DNA from: M55B144 sp964550615
GTDB taxonomy: Bacteria > Bipolaricaulota > Bipolaricaulia > UBA7950 > UBA9294
Assembly: GCA_964550615.1 (NCBI GenBank)
Contig: CAZKAB010000039.1
Coordinates: 1 to 16,519 of the forward strand
Length of the DNA: 16,519 bases
Direction of reading: 5' to 3'
The position numbers were made by a program, and so were the translations under genes. The notes under the pieces are model-generated. The model ran no database searches, was not told the origin of the DNA, and worked only from the letters and a program-made list of their open reading frames with translations. Below are positions 13,825 through 16,519 of the stretch, one piece after another (positions within the stretch are counted from its first letter, which is position 1; every line of letters starts with the position of its first letter).

Positions 13825-15468
13825 CTACGGCGTGTAGTCAAACGTAAACGCAAACCACGCGTACCATCCATCCGTCCAGATCGGGCGATCGTCGTTGGGT
13901 GCGTCGAACTTGTAGCCGCGTATAGTCCGGTCCCACGTGTGAAGGGTGACAGAGTACGCGCAATCGTCGATGGATGCGGCAGGAAGATCGTTGACATTCA
14001 CGTAGTGGAGGTCGACCAAGCCCGGACCCGTCCCTGTGGAACCCACATTGTCGAACGGGTCGTCGTCGTGAGCGATGTATCCGTAGTCCTTGATCCCCAA
14101 GGGGTCGCCGCCGTAGAGAACTAGCTTGTAGCGACCGAAATGCGCATCGTAGAAGTGGCCTTGAACCATCATCGGCATGTCGAACGGGCCGAATTCCCCG
14201 CACGGGTTGCCGAATTTCGGATTGACATCTAGGTCTTGGGGCGCCGTGTTGTCGAGTTGGATGTAGTGATTGAACATCTCGCGGTCGAAGATCGCGCCGC
14301 GCCGAAACTCGAGCCACACAACGTACAGTCCTTCCGGATCGGGCGCGGCGGCGGAGTTCCACATGGTAAGAGGTAGATCGGGAGTGCAGTTTCGAAGTGT
14401 TCGGTAGGTTGCCGCGTCGAACCAGCCATCGGAGTCGGANNNNNNNNNNNNNNNNNNNNNNNNNNNNNNNNNNNNNNNNNNNNNNNNNNNNNNNNNNNNN
14501 NNNNNNNNNNNNNNNNNNNNNNNNNNNNNNNNNNNNNNNGATAGGGCATCGAGCCCGAGAAAGTCGGCCTTCGGCTCGAAGCAGCGGACAAGGTCGGCGT
14601 TGGTCCATACGACGCCGTCGTCGATCTTCAGAACGTCGCCGTCCGTGAACACCAACTCGCCGTCGTACAGAATTTCGGTTGAGAATTCAATCCCTTCGCG
14701 CTTTCCATCTCGATTGCCGCTAACGGCATCGAGCCCGAAATCGACGCCGCGCTGCGGGATTCCTGCGGGGACGCTCGCCGGGAGCAAGACGGCATTTGAT
14801 GCGATAATTGTGCCGTCGCGTGCCGACAGAAGATCGCCGTCGAGAAACGCCGGCTTCTGTGGGGTGGGGCTTGTTCCCTCGGTTGAGAACCAGATGTCGA
14901 TCCCGTACTGACGCAGCGCCCCCTGCAGGGAACCTTCCCTGGCCCAATACTCCCGCCCCATCTTCTGGACGTAGTCTACGAATCTCACGATTTGGTCCGC
15001 GTCACCGATGAAGTGTACGGCGTCGAGCCCGAGGTCGAGCCATGACAGATTGAACGCGGCGAGAAGGGCGCTGTTCGGGATAACGGCGCCGTTGGTGAAC
15101 AGGAGATCGCCCGCGCCGAAGTTGCCGTGCGGGCTATCCAGTTCCGTCGAAAACGCTACCAGGTATCGCTCGACGCTCAAGATATCCACTGCATCGAGTC
15201 CGAGGTCCTCGTTCACGTCGAATTCCTTTAGCAGTTCAGCGTTTCGCGCGCAGACCACGCATCCGGGACCCAGTAAGTCTCCATCCGAGATGATCGGGTT
15301 GCCGTCCGCCGGTTCGGGCCCCTGGGTCACAAAGTCCTCTTCGGTAGAGAAGGCAATTCCTTGGCAGTTCTTGAGCCCATCCGGGCCGATTTGGCCCGCA
15401 GCGGAGAGCGCAACAAGAGCGGCCGCCGCCACGAGCAGCAACACAGTGGCACTTGCTATCCGTCTCAT
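13825..15468 (-). CDS. Secreted FSTE/GLDAV repeat protein A, crossing an assembly gap
   Basis: I do not recognise a named family. The N-terminus (MRRIASATVLLLVAAAALVALSAAG, about 1-25) is a Sec signal peptide, so the product is probably exported. Four repeats follow, at about 40-94, 106-151, 194-249 and 262-309. Each opens FSTE, has a GDLL or GDVL step, a conserved Asn before a hydrophobic pair, and closes GLDAV or GLDAL. The first repeat holds a CVVC pair, with another Cys at 35. A 100-N gap follows residue 309. Beyond it the frame continues as an unrelated roughly 200-residue segment with HYIQLDNTAP, resembling strands of extracellular beta-sandwich domains, ending WFAFTFDYTP. Because the true gap size is unknown, the two parts may be separate genes. 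AAGGAGGAG precedes the ATG; it starts 25 bases after its upstream paralogue. Confidence 0.7.
   Translation of the reverse strand: MRRIASATVLLLVAAAALVALSAAGQIGPDGLKNCQGIAFSTEEDFVTQGPEPADGNPIISDGDLLGPGCVVCARNAELLKEFDVNEDLGLDAVDILSVERYLVAFSTELDSPHGNFGAGDLLFTNGAVIPNSALLAAFNLSWLDLGLDAVHFIGDADQIVRFVDYVQKMGREYWAREGSLQGALRQYGIDIWFSTEGTSPTPQKPAFLDGDLLSARDGTIIASNAVLLPASVPAGIPQRGVDFGLDAVSGNRDGKREGIEFSTEILYDGELVFTDGDVLKIDDGVVWTNADLVRCFEPKADFLGLDALXXXXXXXXXXXXXXXXXXXXXXXXXXXXXXXXXXSDSDGWFDAATYRTLRNCTPDLPLTMWNSAAAPDPEGLYVVWLEFRRGAIFDREMFNHYIQLDNTAPQDLDVNPKFGNPCGEFGPFDMPMMVQGHFYDAHFGRYKLVLYGGDPLGIKDYGYIAHDDDPFDNVGSTGTGPGLVDLHYVNVNDLPAASIDDCAYSVTLHTWDRTIRGYKFDAPNDDRPIWTDGWYAWFAFTFDYTP
14440..14539. other. 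Assembly gap (100 Ns)
   Basis: Exactly 100 undetermined bases, the conventional size for a scaffold gap of unknown length. It starts on the coding side immediately after the GLDAL codons that end the duplicated block, so it probably marks a repeat the assembler could not resolve. Gene structure across it is provisional. Confidence 0.99.
14542..15363. repeat. Duplicated block, copy A (four FSTE/GLDAV repeats)
   Basis: This 822-base segment is a diverged direct copy of 15578-16402. The proteins align from the residue after the N-terminal Cys to the last GLDAL with only minor length differences. The third repeat is nearly identical: AFLDGDLLSARDGTII and SVPAGIPQRGVDFGLDAVSG occur in both copies. 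It reflects a tandem gene duplication. Confidence 0.9.
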
Positions 15469-15493
15469 GTTCTCCTCCTTGTTGTGGCCACGG

Positions 15494-16519
15494 TCACATC
15501 TCCGAGCTACGCGGCTCATTGACATCCGGAAGGTCCACGTTATCCCCGGGCACAAGGAGTGCCGAGGGGCTGATGAATAGTGCGTCGAGCCCGAGTTCGA
15601 GAGCCTTGGGCTCGAAACATCGGACCAAATCGCCGTTTTTCATAACAACGCCGTTACCGATCAGAAGGATGTCGCCGTCCGTGAACGACGGCTCTCCTTC
15701 GTAGAGGATCTCGGTGGAAAACTTAATCCCTTCACGCTTTCCATCTCTACCGCCGCTCACGGCATCGAGTCCGAAGTCCACACCGCGCTGCGGTATCCCA
15801 GCGGGGACGCTCCCCGTAAGCAGAACGCTGTTTGGTGCGATGATCGTGCCGTCGCGCGCCGAGAGGAGATCGCCGTCCAGAAACGCGGGGCGTCCGGGAA
15901 TTCGCTCCGTTCCCTCGGTGGAAAACCAGATGTCAAGGCCGTATTGACGCAGCGCCCCTTGCAAAGCGTAGGGCCGTTCCCAATACGTTCGCCCCATCTT
16001 CAGCGCCTCAGCGGCGAAGGCGACGAGGCGCTCGGGCTCCCCCACGAAGTGCACCGCGTCGAGCCCAAGGTCGATCCACGACAGATCGAACGCGGAGAGA
16101 AGGGCGCTGTTGGGGATGATCGCCCCGTTGGTGAGCAAGAGGTCGCCCGCTTTGAAGCTGCCGTGAGGGCTATCCAACTCGGTTGAAAACGCGATGAGGA
16201 ATTTGTCCCAAGACAAAACATCCACCGCATCGAGGCCGAGGTCTTCAGTTACATCGAAGGCCTCCAACAGGTCTTTATTTCGTGCGCAGACGATACAGCC
16301 CAGTCCCAGTAGGTCTCCATCGGAGATGATTGGGTTTCCGTCCGGCGGAACCGGACCGAAGGTGACAAAGTCTTCTTCCGTCGAGAAGACGAAATTGCCA
16401 CATCCTTTCGGTGTGAGGGTCGGCTCCTTGATGTCCCCGGGGAGGGCTTGAACGTTAGTCGAGCCGGAAACGGTCGCCCCGGTTTGGTCGGTCGCTTTCA
16501 CCTCAATCTGCACGCTTCC
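15494..16519 (-). CDS. FSTE/GLDAV repeat protein B, paralogue of A (5' end outside window)
   Basis: The visible C-terminal 340 or so residues contain the same four repeats as protein A in the same order, including the GCIVCARN cysteine pair in repeat one. Before them lies a segment (VQIEVKATDQTGATVSGSTNVQAL) that looks like the last strands of an Ig-like or cadherin-like beta domain. The gene therefore very likely starts outside the window; the GTG at 16513 is not a convincing start. After the last GLDAL it ends within 25 or so residues (...DVNEPRSSEM), unlike protein A, which in this assembly continues across the gap. Its stop lies 25 bases before the start of A, so the two probably form one operon. 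No catalytic motif is visible; a structural or surface role is a guess. Confidence 0.75.
   Translation of the reverse strand, partial: GSVQIEVKATDQTGATVSGSTNVQALPGDIKEPTLTPKGCGNFVFSTEEDFVTFGPVPPDGNPIISDGDLLGLGCIVCARNKDLLEAFDVTEDLGLDAVDVLSWDKFLIAFSTELDSPHGSFKAGDLLLTNGAIIPNSALLSAFDLSWIDLGLDAVHFVGEPERLVAFAAEALKMGRTYWERPYALQGALRQYGLDIWFSTEGTERIPGRPAFLDGDLLSARDGTIIAPNSVLLTGSVPAGIPQRGVDFGLDAVSGGRDGKREGIKFSTEILYEGEPSFTDGDILLIGNGVVMKNGDLVRCFEPKALELGLDALFISPSALLVPGDNVDLPDVNEPRSSEM
15578..16402. repeat. Duplicated block, copy B (four FSTE/GLDAV repeats)
   Basis: Partner of the block at 14542-15363, in the same orientation and separated from it by 214 bases holding the end of gene B and the signal-peptide start of gene A. 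Length is nearly equal (825 against 822 bases). Confidence 0.9.

Noticed and set aside
13605..13847. Small + strand open frame of 80 codons
   Set aside because: No recognisable features, and it ends inside the oppositely oriented secreted-protein gene.
14542..16402. CRISPR-like periodic repeats
   Set aside because: The periodicity is at protein level with long diverged units and open reading frames; there are no short identical direct repeats with unique spacers.

Overview
This is a bacterial chromosome fragment carrying a 100-base scaffold gap, so it probably comes from a draft or metagenome assembly. Every confident gene except one acetyltransferase lies on the minus strand. The codon use looks GC-rich and consistent across the window. 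Start codons are mainly ATG behind GGAGG-type ribosome sites, with one TTG start. The substrate-binding protein has a plain Sec signal and no lipobox cysteine, which mildly favours a cell with a periplasm. I cannot name the lineage with confidence.

Layout in + coordinates: (1) 1-938 is the 5' part of a trehalose-6-phosphate synthase (otsA). Just upstream of it in transcription order is a small protein with a serine-recombinase fold and an HTH, which appears to have lost most of its catalytic residues (961-1743). (2) 1871-5433 is a complete OpuC/YehZYXW-type compatible-solute ABC transporter operon in the order permease, ATPase with CBS domains, permease, binding protein. It starts from a near-consensus sigma-70 promoter and ends at a strong GC hairpin. 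Regions 1 and 2 together form an osmoprotection cluster: trehalose synthesis plus uptake of betaine-like solutes. (3) 5832-7217 holds a RimJ-like GNAT acetyltransferase (+) facing a formamidopyrimidine-DNA glycosylase (mutM, -). The acetyltransferase frame does not stop and runs antisense through almost all of mutM. (4) 7343-9678 is a fatty-acid pair, fabF followed by a FabK-like flavin enoyl-ACP reductase or nitronate monooxygenase. (5) 9954-11552 is a COG2509-type FAD-dependent dehydrogenase.

(6) 11631-13435 is an AbiE-like type IV toxin-antitoxin operon, with the AbiEi-family antitoxin first and the AbiEii nucleotidyltransferase overlapping its end. Its promoter is a textbook TTGACT-17-TATAGT, and it is interlaced with four GTAC half-sites at symmetric spacing (17, 13, 17), a strong candidate autoregulatory operator. 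(7) 13825-16519 contains two tandemly duplicated, probably secreted proteins. Each has four copies of a roughly 50-residue repeat (FSTE ... GDLL ... N..LL ... GLDAV) that I do not recognise as a named family. The scaffold gap falls exactly where the duplicated block ends, so the join to the C-terminal part of the downstream gene is uncertain.

The most interesting points are the FSTE/GLDAV repeat family, the degenerate recombinase beside otsA and opuC, and the abiE operator. No tRNA, rRNA, CRISPR array or intact insertion sequence was seen.
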